A DNA stretch of 12,107 nucleotides from Candidatus Lindowiibacteriota bacterium (GTDB taxonomy: Bacteria > Lindowbacteria > 2-12-FULL-62-27), in NCBI GenBank assembly GCA_023249255.1, contig JAHFCY010000084.1:1-12107 (forward strand), read 5' to 3'. Position numbers and translations under genes: made by a program. The notes beneath the pieces are model-generated. The model saw nothing but the letters and a program-made list of their open reading frames with translations. It ran no database searches and was not told where the DNA came from. Shown here in pieces: positions 1 through 6,347 of this stretch (within the stretch, counting starts at the first letter, position 1; each line of letters begins with the position of its first letter).

Positions 1-727
1 GGGCGTCGAATCCGCCGCCCTGAATCATGAAATTCTCAATGACGCGATGAAAGATGGTGCCGTTGTAATGGCCTTTCCGGACGTACGACAAAAAATTTTC
101 GACAGTTTTCGACGCTTTTGCCGGATCGAGTTCCACGACGATGTCGCCCTGCGTGGTGCTGATCCGAACGCGGGGTTTGGCTGCGTCGGCCGGCTGGGCC
201 AAGACGGGCGTGTCGGTCGAGTTTGGCGCCGGCGATGACATTGGCGTCGCGGGCGGTTTGGCCGGTTCCACAGATTCGACCTTCGCCTCGCCAAGCGCGG
301 AAGCGGCAACCCATCCGGAAAACGCGATTTTTACCCATCCGGCCTGTATATTTTTCATTTCCATGTGAGCGGCCTGGTCAACGCGTCCGATGGATTTGCC
401 GCCGGCCGCCGCGAGGAGATCCGCGTTTTCGCCGGCGAGCGAGATCGTTTTGACGCGGGCCAGAAGCGGGGGAACTTTGGAGAACGCCGATTTTTTGGAC
501 CAGCCTTCAACGAGGACGAGGGCGTGGTCTCCCTGAATTTTAAGTTCCTGGACTTTCGCGCCGGCCGAGAGTCTGCCGACGGAGTTTCCTTTGGGGGCAT
601 CGTACATGGTCGCGCCCTCCTTGAGGGATTTGTCCTCCGCCGATGAATGTGCGGCCGGAAGGGCGAGCAGGCTTAGCGCAAGAAGACTCGCTGCGATGAA
701 GGAAAGGCGTTGAATCAGACGGCCCAT
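1..727 (-). CDS. Exported SH3-like/cyclophilin peptidyl-prolyl cis-trans isomerase (partial, C-terminus off the left edge)
   Basis: The reading frame stays open to the window edge, giving 242 visible residues. Residues 1-30 form a Sec signal peptide: basic MGRLIQR, a hydrophobic core, and a likely cleavage after SSA at 30. There is no lipobox cysteine. Residues 35-82 and 92-145 look like two tandem bacterial SH3-like units, each with a G-R-L/V turn and a tryptophan near the end. A Pro/Ala-rich linker (about 150-184) leads to a cyclophilin domain from about 186. Its active-site stretch FHRVI...FMIQGGGF contains the catalytic-type Arg228 and Gln236. The family isomerises X-Pro bonds, so a periplasmic folding role is inferred. 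The ATG shares one base with the nadA stop (TGATG) and has no clear ribosome binding site, so translation is probably coupled. The cyclophilin assignment is firm; the SH3 assignment is by pattern only. Confidence 0.88.
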   Translation of the reverse strand, partial: MGRLIQRLSFIAASLLALSLLALPAAHSSAEDKSLKEGATMYDAPKGNSVGRLSAGAKVQELKIQGDHALVLVEGWSKKSAFSKVPPLLARVKTISLAGENADLLAAAGGKSIGRVDQAAHMEMKNIQAGWVKIAFSGWVAASALGEAKVESVEPAKPPATPMSSPAPNSTDTPVLAQPADAAKPRVRISTTQGDIVVELDPAKASKTVENFLSYVRKGHYNGTIFHRVIENFMIQGGGFDA

Positions 728-1716
728 CAGGCGGCGGACGCGGCGAGGACGGAGGCGCTCATCTCCATCATTCGCTCCAGGGGTTTCAAGGCGCTCATGC
801 GGAGATTCTCATCCATTTCAATCTCGGGTGTTTCGTCACGCAGGCACAGGTAAACTTTTTCCATTGTATTGAGGGCCATGTGAGGACAGAGATTGCAGTT
901 GCAGTCGGCTGTGGAGGGCAATGCGATGAATGTTGTGTCCGGCTTGGCTTTTTTCATCTGATGAATGATGTTGGATTCGGTCGCGATGATGAACGCAGGA
1001 TCGTCGTGTTCCAGGACGTATTTGAGAATGCCCGTTGTCGAACCGATGTAATCGGCGAGCGCAAGGACCGGCTCCTCGCATTCCGGATGGGCGAGAAGTT
1101 TGGCGCCGGGATGGCCGGCTTTCAGATCAAGAATTGTTTTCTGTGAAAATGCCTCATGGACAATGCAGGAACCCTGCCAGAGAAGCATCTCGCGGCCGGT
1201 TTTTCCGGCGATATATTTTCCGAGATTTTTGTCCGGTGAAAAGAGGATGGGCCGGTCGGCCGGAATCTGGCGGATGATGGATTCGGCGTTCGAGGACGTG
1301 CAGATGATGTCAGAGAGCGCTTTGACCTCGGCGGAACAATTGATGTAGGTCACGGCCACATGATCGGGATGAGATTTTCGGAACGCCCGAAACGCATCCG
1401 CGGGGCAGCCTTCGGCGAGAGAGCAACCGGCAGCGAGATCAGGGATGAAGACCCGGCGCCGGGGATTCAATATTTTGGCCGTCTCGGCCATGAAAAGGAC
1501 ACCGCAGAATACGATGACATCCGCGTCCGTTTTTTGCGCGGCGCGCGCGAGGGCAAGGCTGTCGCCGAGAACATCGGCGATGTCCTGAATGTCGGGATCC
1601 TGGTAGTAGTGCGCAAGGATCACCGCGTTCTTCTTCCGCTTCATGTCTTCAATCGCCTCGACCAGATCCAGCGGCAACTGCGTACTTCGCCGGTCGAATG
1701 CACTACCCAATGTCAT
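727..1716 (-). CDS. nadA: Quinolinate synthase NadA
   Basis: This 329-residue cytosolic enzyme condenses iminoaspartate with dihydroxyacetone phosphate to give quinolinate, the first pyridine intermediate in de novo NAD synthesis. Family signatures are [11 protein letters not shown] (35-45), [12 protein letters not shown] (70-81), the GSCIVHE segment (182-188) and CNLCPHM (274-280). The three cysteines expected to hold the oxygen-sensitive [4Fe-4S] cluster are Cys71, Cys184 and Cys277. Length fits the shorter NadA class. The ATG has an AAAGGAGA ribosome binding site five bases upstream and a sigma70-like promoter before that. nadB and nadC are not in the window. It heads a two-gene unit with the exported cyclophilin, an unusual partner for NAD synthesis. 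Confidence 0.97.
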   Translation of the reverse strand: MTLGSAFDRRSTQLPLDLVEAIEDMKRKKNAVILAHYYQDPDIQDIADVLGDSLALARAAQKTDADVIVFCGVLFMAETAKILNPRRRVFIPDLAAGCSLAEGCPADAFRAFRKSHPDHVAVTYINCSAEVKALSDIICTSSNAESIIRQIPADRPILFSPDKNLGKYIAGKTGREMLLWQGSCIVHEAFSQKTILDLKAGHPGAKLLAHPECEEPVLALADYIGSTTGILKYVLEHDDPAFIIATESNIIHQMKKAKPDTTFIALPSTADCNCNLCPHMALNTMEKVYLCLRDETPEIEMDENLRMSALKPLERMMEMSASVLAASAA

Positions 1717-1721
1717 GATGG

Positions 1722-1729
1722 TCTCCTTT
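1722..1729 (-). promoter_or_regulatory. Ribosome binding site of nadA
   Basis: On the minus strand this reads AAAGGAGA, five bases before the ATG at 1716. It is a near-consensus Shine-Dalgarno site and fixes the nadA start. Confidence 0.85.
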
Positions 1730-1739
1730 CCAGCTCTGT

Positions 1740-1769
1740 ATTATACGGCGCAGGTAACGGGAAAAGCAA
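1740..1769 (-). promoter_or_regulatory. Sigma70-type promoter of nadA
   Basis: On the minus strand TTGCTT (1764-1769) and a perfect TATAAT (1740-1745) are separated by 18 bases. Transcription should start near 1733, giving a leader of only about 17 bases that ends in the ribosome binding site. There is no room for a riboswitch or attenuator, so any control would act on initiation. This is the most convincing promoter in the window. Confidence 0.75.
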
Positions 1770-1780
1770 GCGGGTGTAAC

Positions 1781-1786
1781 GGGGAG
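1781..1786 (+). promoter_or_regulatory. Ribosome binding site of the glycosyltransferase
   Basis: GGGGAG lies five bases before the ATG at 1792. It supports that start over the internal ATG at 1828, which has no such site. Confidence 0.65.
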
Positions 1787-1791
1787 ACAGG

Positions 1792-2904
1792 ATGAATAAT
1801 GTCCGACATTCTGTCGAAAAGTATCCCATGGAACCAAAACAAGTCAGCGTGATCACGCCGACGTACAATCGGGCACGGCGGGTACTGGAGTGCATCGAGA
1901 GCGTCCGGCGGCAGAGTTACGAGCACGTCGAACACATCGTCGTGGACGACGGGTCGACCGACGGGACAGTCGAAAAAATGGCTGTCGTCTATCCGGAATT
2001 GATTGCGTCCGGCCGCCTGAAAATTTTTACACAACCGAACGCGGGTCCCGGCGCGGCGCGCAATCGCGGGATTGCGCAGTCACGCGGGGAATTCATTGCC
2101 TACCTGGATTCGGACGATCTCTATCTCGATTCCCACATCGAGACGCTGGTCGCGCCGCTTTTGGCTGACAACCGATACGGCGTGACCTACGGCCGGCATC
2201 TTGAAATCTGGCATGGGCCGGACGGGACACGGACCAGACAGGTGACCGGGCCGGACAGCGACGTTGATCCGCTGAAACTTCGATTTAAAAACCAGATTCC
2301 GCTGATGTTCATGCACCGCCGGGCGCTTCTCGATCAGATTGGAACTTTCGACACTGACCGGCGGGGGCTGGAGGATTGGGATCTGCTCATGCGGCTTTCC
2401 GAGGCCGCGTATTTTTTGGGCCTGCCGGCCGTGACGGGCGTCTGGCGGCATTTCGAGTCGGAGCCTTCCGTGACGGCCGAACTTCAGGGAGACGAACGGG
2501 AGAAAAAATATCTGCGCGTTTTAAAACGAGGAATGCGGCGGGAACTTGAGGGACAAATTTCCATGCCGGAACTTCGCGCCGACCTCGACGCGCTGAACCG
2601 GCATATGTTCAAGAGTGTTGTCGCGGCGGCAAAGACCCGGATGCGGGCGCCGGCCGGGTTCAATCGGACGATCGTCGACATTCCGCTTGAGTTGACCGGC
2701 GTCGGGACTGTCGACAGTCTCTTCATGACGCTTCAACGCGCCGTATCCGAATTTCATGACGGCGTGCAACTGCGGATCACCTTCGGAGACGATCGATCTC
2801 CAGCCGTGGAGTGGATTCAAAAAATCAACAAACTTCTCGGCGAAGAGGGTCTGCCGGGATTTGAATGGCGCGTCGAACCGCCGGGCGAGAAACAAGCGGC
2901 TTAG
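1792..2904 (+). CDS. Family 2 glycosyltransferase with C-terminal extension
   Basis: The 370-residue protein has a clear GT-A fold N-terminus: VSVITPTYNRA (18-28), VVDDGSTDGT (50-59) with the nucleotide-binding Asp52-Asp53, PGAARNRGIAQSRGEFIAYLDSDD (two blocks, 86-109) with a metal-binding D-S-D-D, and GLEDWDLLMRL (192-202) with the likely catalytic acidic pair Glu194-Asp195. No membrane segment or signal peptide is visible, so it should act at the cytoplasmic face on a nucleotide-sugar donor. Donor and acceptor cannot be told. Residues 230-280 look helical and charged, and 290-365 form an alternating strand/helix region I do not recognise. It is divergent from nadA and convergent with lnt, overlapping the latter's stop by four bases. 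It is monocistronic, so its role in surface glycan synthesis is only inference. Confidence 0.93.
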   Translation: MNNVRHSVEKYPMEPKQVSVITPTYNRARRVLECIESVRRQSYEHVEHIVVDDGSTDGTVEKMAVVYPELIASGRLKIFTQPNAGPGAARNRGIAQSRGEFIAYLDSDDLYLDSHIETLVAPLLADNRYGVTYGRHLEIWHGPDGTRTRQVTGPDSDVDPLKLRFKNQIPLMFMHRRALLDQIGTFDTDRRGLEDWDLLMRLSEAAYFLGLPAVTGVWRHFESEPSVTAELQGDEREKKYLRVLKRGMRRELEGQISMPELRADLDALNRHMFKSVVAAAKTRMRAPAGFNRTIVDIPLELTGVGTVDSLFMTLQRAVSEFHDGVQLRITFGDDRSPAVEWIQKINKLLGEEGLPGFEWRVEPPGEKQAA

Positions 2905-4256
2905 TATTTACTTAAATCCAGAACGGCGGCGTTTGGATGGGAAATCCGGGCGACGAGAGAGCCGTTGGGGGCAAAGAGCGCGGAAGGGCCGCTGTTGCCG
3001 ACACGAAGGACCGGCAGTCCGGTTTCGATGGCACGAAATCGAAGAAATCGAAGATGCTGTTCGTGGCCAAATTCGCTTTCCGACCAGGCATCGTTTGAAA
3101 TATTGATGAGAAGATCCGCATCCCGCGCGGATTCCGCAACCAGGCGCGAGAATGTTCCCTCGAAACAAATCAGAATCCCGGCACGCCGGCCGCCAATTTG
3201 GATGGGCGCGGTGGTGTCTCCCGCGGAAAAAAAGGGCGTTCCGAGCGCGCGGCCCACAGCCTGCGCCCACTCCAGATGTTCAAGGCGCGGGATCGTTTCG
3301 CCGAGCGGCACCAGATGACGTTTTCGGTATGATGTGACTCGTTCGCCGCGGTTGTTCAGCAGGATGGCCGAGTTGTACATCCGATCCGGATCGCGCTCGA
3401 TCGCGCCGACGAGAAGCATTCGCCCGGTGTTGGGTTCGAGAAATCCCCGCAAGACACGCGCCGCTTCTTCGGTGAGAACTCCACCCAGTCCCACGATCTC
3501 GGTCGAAAAGACCGTCTCGGGCAAAATCACACATTTGGATTGGACAGAAGATGCCTCGTCCGCCAGGGCGCCGAGCTGGGTTTCCATTTCCTGTTCGCGA
3601 TCGGAACCGGAACGATAGGGACTCATGTTGGTCTGAACCAGCGCGAATGGTCTGGCTGCCGTCCAATCGTTTGAAAGGATTTGGGAGGGGGAGAGAAACC
3701 ACAACAGGAGCGCAAACAGAATCAGCGCGATCCAACGGGATGAGACGCGTTTCAACGTGATCCACGTGAAGATGACGTTGGAGAGCACGACCAGAAACGA
3801 GACAAGCCAGATCCCGCCATAAGCCGAAAACGCCGCGACCGTCAGGCTTCCGTATTGCGTGTATCCGATCGTCCCCCACTCGTATCCATAGGGTCCGAAA
3901 CTTCGAATCCATTCCGAGGCGACCCATCCGAAGGGAAGGACGGCCAGGGCCGCGCCGGGGCGTTTTTTGCGGGCGAGGATGTAAGCGGGGAAAATACCGA
4001 GGATGATCCAGGCGCTGTGGATGGCGGCCATCAGGACGGGGGCGGCCGGGCTGAATACGCGCAGCCAGAAAAAATACGAAACGGAAAACGTCGTGGCGAA
4101 ACCCAGGGTCGACCATGGATCGGGGTCGAGCACAAGCGAGCGGAAAAACGGCACGAGCGCGGCAAGAGCCGGTAAAAATCCCCATTCCGGGATAAAGGCA
4201 TAGAAGAGGAGCGCGGCGGATGCGAGAGCCGGCAGAGAACGGCGCGCGCGAAACAC
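2901..4256 (-). CDS. lnt: Apolipoprotein N-acyltransferase Lnt, C-terminally short
   Basis: Lnt is an inner-membrane enzyme that adds the third acyl chain to the N-terminal cysteine of lipoproteins. This 451-residue protein has several hydrophobic helices in residues 1-190, then a carbon-nitrogen hydrolase domain. The triad is visible: Glu247 in LPETVF, Lys312 in SYRKRHLVPLGE and Cys364 in ILICFEGTF. NDAW (388-391) is also typical. The protein stops at VLDLSKY, right after the hydrolase fold. By comparison with E. coli Lnt (512 residues, triad Glu267/Lys335/Cys387), about 38 C-terminal residues carrying the last membrane helix are missing, and the next bases in other frames do not encode one. 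The start is GTG, five bases after the murI stop and without a clear ribosome binding site, implying coupling. Confidence 0.92.
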   Translation of the reverse strand: MFRARRSLPALASAALLFYAFIPEWGFLPALAALVPFFRSLVLDPDPWSTLGFATTFSVSYFFWLRVFSPAAPVLMAAIHSAWIILGIFPAYILARKKRPGAALAVLPFGWVASEWIRSFGPYGYEWGTIGYTQYGSLTVAAFSAYGGIWLVSFLVVLSNVIFTWITLKRVSSRWIALILFALLLWFLSPSQILSNDWTAARPFALVQTNMSPYRSGSDREQEMETQLGALADEASSVQSKCVILPETVFSTEIVGLGGVLTEEAARVLRGFLEPNTGRMLLVGAIERDPDRMYNSAILLNNRGERVTSYRKRHLVPLGETIPRLEHLEWAQAVGRALGTPFFSAGDTTAPIQIGGRRAGILICFEGTFSRLVAESARDADLLINISNDAWSESEFGHEQHLRFLRFRAIETGLPVLRVGNSGPSALFAPNGSLVARISHPNAAVLDLSKY

Positions 4257-4261
4257 GGCAG

Positions 4262-5104
4262 CTACTTGACCGGATGTAATTCTACGTCGAGTTCGTCCGG
4301 CGAAAAAACCATGCTGTCAAAAAATTTCTGGCCGAGGCGGTTGAGATTTTCCTTGAACGGCGCCGGGGAGCCGCTGACGACATATTTCACGATTGCGGAT
4401 CCGAGGCGGATGTTGGCGTACTTTGATTTTTTCAAGAGTGTCCGGGCGGACGCGGCCATCGGACCGGAAGGATCGACGAGGCGGGGCGACAGGCCGTGTT
4501 TTTGGAAAAAGGCCGTGATTGAATTCTGCAGAAAGGGATAGTGGGTACAGCCATAGATGACCGTGTCAACTTTGGCGGAGATCAACAGTCCCATGGAGGA
4601 TTCGATCGCCGCGTCAACCTCGGGGCCGGACGTTTTTCCGGATTCGACGAGCGGCACGAAGGAGGGACAGGCGCACATGAAAACTTCTATATTTTCCGTA
4701 CCGGATTTCAGGAGCATGGGATACTGGCCCGTCGAGACCATGGCGGTGGTGGCGATGACGCCGACGCGCCCGGCCGATCCTTTTCTCGCCTCTTCGGCAA
4801 GCGCCGGCGAGATGAGTCCGAGCATCGGAACATCCGGATATTTTTTTTGCGCCTGTTCGAGCGCGATCGCCGAGGAGATATTGCATCCAAACGCGATAAA
4901 CTTGACGTTGCGCCGGACGAGGTAATCGACGATGGCCAGAGCAAGGCCCCGGATTTCATCCGGAGATTTTTCGCCGTAGGGAACGTGTTTTGTGTCGGCG
5001 TAGTAGACGAAGTCTTCGCTTGGGAGGATCGACGTAAAGGCCCGAAGCGCCGTCAGGCCGCCCAGACCGGAGTCGAATATCCCGATGGGACGGTTTTTGT
5101 TCAC
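4262..5104 (-). CDS. murI: Glutamate racemase MurI
   Basis: MurI interconverts L- and D-glutamate in the cytosol, supplying D-Glu for the peptidoglycan stem peptide. The 280-residue length is usual. Motifs are IGIFDSGLGGLTAL (7-20) with catalytic-type Asp11-Ser12, YADTKHVPYGEKS (35-47), GCNISSA (73-79) and GCTHYPFL (185-192). The two racemase cysteines are Cys74 and Cys186, with His188 nearby. The first cysteine motif normally reads CNT; here Thr is replaced by Ile76, while Asn75 is kept. The GTG start has a strong GGAGG site seven bases upstream and overlaps the stop of the MerR-like gene (GTGA). Its place beside the mDAP genes makes biosynthetic sense. Confidence 0.94.
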   Translation of the reverse strand: MNKNRPIGIFDSGLGGLTALRAFTSILPSEDFVYYADTKHVPYGEKSPDEIRGLALAIVDYLVRRNVKFIAFGCNISSAIALEQAQKKYPDVPMLGLISPALAEEARKGSAGRVGVIATTAMVSTGQYPMLLKSGTENIEVFMCACPSFVPLVESGKTSGPEVDAAIESSMGLLISAKVDTVIYGCTHYPFLQNSITAFFQKHGLSPRLVDPSGPMAASARTLLKKSKYANIRLGSAIVKYVVSGSPAPFKENLNRLGQKFFDSMVFSPDELDVELHPVK

Positions 5105-5523
5105 AGCAGATCCTCCGCTATTTTTTTCTCGGCCGAGACCGCTGCGGCCGGTGTCCCGGTCGAGGATCGGGCGGCCGCCGCGGCGTGGACCAGCCGGCTG
5201 TCGATCGAGGATCGCGGATGCGGAGCATGGCCAAGTCGAAGGCGGCAGAGATTCAGCGACGATTCAATCGCCTCCCGATTTGACCCGTCATCGGAACGCA
5301 AAAGGTCGCGGATGAATTTCATGGTGAAATATCTCGTGTCGGCAAGACGTTTGATGAGTTTGAGCGTTTCGACCGTCCGGGCCGGGTATGTCGATCCGCG
5401 CCCGCGGCGATTGACCGGAAGTTTGTACCAGTTCATCCAGAATTTCAGGAGGCGGTCCGTTATTTCAAGCTCCTTGAGAACAGCTTGTTTTGCGAGGGGC
5501 GGAGCGGTCAGATCAGGCGACAC
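5101..5523 (-). CDS. Small MerR-like helix-turn-helix protein
   Basis: I place the start at the GTG at 5523, giving 140 residues, because a GGAGA site lies eight bases upstream and the preceding frame lies wholly inside folK. Residues 20-75 resemble a MerR-type winged helix: LLKFWMNWYKLPVNRRGRG, then TYPARTVETLKLIKRLAD with the usual basic turn and Y-x-x-x-x-V-x-x-L-x-x-I pattern, then FTMKFIRDLL. Residues 76-110 are charged, 112-130 are Ala/Ser-rich low complexity, and the tail is a short charged helix. There is no long dimerisation coiled coil or cysteine effector-binding region of classical MerR proteins. It overlaps folK by 11 bases and murI by 4. DNA binding is inferred and the target unknown. 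Confidence 0.72.
   Translation of the reverse strand: MSPDLTAPPLAKQAVLKELEITDRLLKFWMNWYKLPVNRRGRGSTYPARTVETLKLIKRLADTRYFTMKFIRDLLRSDDGSNREAIESSLNLCRLRLGHAPHPRSSIDSRLVHAAAAARSSTGTPAAAVSAEKKIAEDLL
5112..5116 (-). promoter_or_regulatory. Ribosome binding site of murI
   Basis: The minus strand reads GGAGG seven bases before the GTG at 5104. It establishes GTG as the murI start and lies inside the end of the MerR-like gene. Confidence 0.85.
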
Positions 5524-5989
5524 GGCGGTTGTCTCCAAATTGCCCGGACCAGATCGTTCGGACGGTTTTTTCAATGACGGGGACGACGACATCCGGCGCG
5601 ATTTCGACCAGCGGTGCGAGGACAAATTCGCGCTCGTGCATGCGAGGATGCGGGATCGTGAGACGGCCGGATGAAACCGTGCGCGATCCGCAGAGCAGGA
5701 TGTCGATGTCAAGCGTTCTGGGTCCCCATCGAATTTCGTCAAAATTTCGGCCCGCGCCGCATTCGATGTCCTTGATTCGGCCGAGCAAGTCGATGGGTTC
5801 GACCACGGATCGAAATTCGGCCGCGGCGTTCAAAAAATCGGGCTGATCGGCGTATCCGACCGGGGCGGTTTCATAAAAAGCCGACACGCGGACAACTTCT
5901 CCCGACTCCGACAGGCGTTCCAGACCGAACCGGAGATTTGCCGCGCGATTGCCGAGATTGGAACCCAATGACAGATAGTACGTTTCCAT
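5513..5989 (-). CDS. folK: 2-amino-4-hydroxy-6-hydroxymethyldihydropteridine pyrophosphokinase FolK
   Basis: FolK transfers pyrophosphate from ATP to 6-hydroxymethyl-7,8-dihydropterin, preparing it for joining to p-aminobenzoate in folate synthesis. At 158 residues it has normal length. Signatures are YLSLGSNLGNR (5-15), FYETAPVGYADQPDFLNAA (38-56) and RWGPRTLDIDILL (87-99), in which Asp94 and Asp96 should hold the two magnesium ions, followed by IPHPRMHEREFVLAPL (112-127). The ATG is two bases after the folB stop and has only a weak AGAGA upstream. Its last codons carry the ribosome binding site and start of the MerR-like gene. folP, the next enzyme, is not in the window. Confidence 0.96.
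   Translation of the reverse strand: METYYLSLGSNLGNRAANLRFGLERLSESGEVVRVSAFYETAPVGYADQPDFLNAAAEFRSVVEPIDLLGRIKDIECGAGRNFDEIRWGPRTLDIDILLCGSRTVSSGRLTIPHPRMHEREFVLAPLVEIAPDVVVPVIEKTVRTIWSGQFGDNRRVA
5532..5536 (-). promoter_or_regulatory. Ribosome binding site of the MerR-like gene
   Basis: The minus strand reads GGAGA eight bases before the GTG at 5523, inside the 3' end of folK. It decides the start of the 140-residue product against longer readings of the same frame. Confidence 0.6.
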
Positions 5990-5991
5990 AT

Positions 5992-6345
5992 TTATTGCGG
6001 TCTCTGAAGTTCGACTTCATAGCCGGCGATCCGGCGGTCTGATTTCGGCCGGATTTTCCGTACGCGCACGAGTGCTTCCGAGATGCGGCGCTTGTGCGTC
6101 TTCCAGAACGTGTCAAGGATATCCGCCGCCAGCGCCTCAAGGACGGTGTAAATTTTTTTCTCCGACACGCGATGGACGTGGCTGACGACGTCTTCGACGG
6201 TGATCACGCGCGCGAGGCGGTCACCCTCCGGCATGCGGCGATACGCGATTTCAAAATCGACTTCGAGAAGCGTACCCATCTCTTGTTCCCAGCGATAGGC
6301 CGCATGCGCCGCTTCGAGACGGATTCCAAAGACTTTGAGTTTCAT
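5992..6345 (-). CDS. folB: Dihydroneopterin aldolase FolB, with a replaced active-site tyrosine
   Basis: FolB cleaves dihydroneopterin to 6-hydroxymethyl-dihydropterin and glycolaldehyde, the step before FolK. I chose the ATG at 6345 (117 residues), two bases after the dapL stop; a TTG at 6351 that overlaps that stop is an alternative. Alignment by eye to characterised aldolases places the family residues at Glu20 (AYRWEQE), Glu70 (VLEALA) and Lys97 (RVRKIRPKSD). The conserved tyrosine of the usual S/N-Y-A-D segment is replaced by Val50 (ITVEDVV). The spacing otherwise fits well. It is paired with folK, which supports a folate role, but the substitution leaves open altered chemistry. The gene has no clear ribosome binding site, so coupling to dapL is likely. 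Confidence 0.9.
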   Translation of the reverse strand: MKLKVFGIRLEAAHAAYRWEQEMGTLLEVDFEIAYRRMPEGDRLARVITVEDVVSHVHRVSEKKIYTVLEALAADILDTFWKTHKRRISEALVRVRKIRPKSDRRIAGYEVELQRPQ

Positions 6346-6347
6346 GT

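Noticed and set aside
2780-2900. Frameshifted C-terminal end of lnt hidden beyond its stop
   Set aside because: Minus-strand frames past the stop show no hydrophobic helix; the sequence belongs to the glycosyltransferase on the other strand.
3280-4185. A 301-codon open frame on the minus strand overlapping lnt
   Set aside because: It is an alternative frame of lnt. The lnt frame carries the catalytic triad and membrane helices; this one is Arg-rich without motifs.
4541-5674. A 377-codon open frame on the plus strand
   Set aside because: It lies opposite murI, the MerR-like gene and folK, whose motifs are unmistakable. Its translation is Arg/Gly/Asp-rich without any family motif, as expected for the complement of a GC-rich gene.
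5524-5742. A 73-codon N-terminal extension of the MerR-like protein
   Set aside because: It lies wholly inside folK, and a GGAGA site precedes the GTG at 5523, so the shorter product is preferred.
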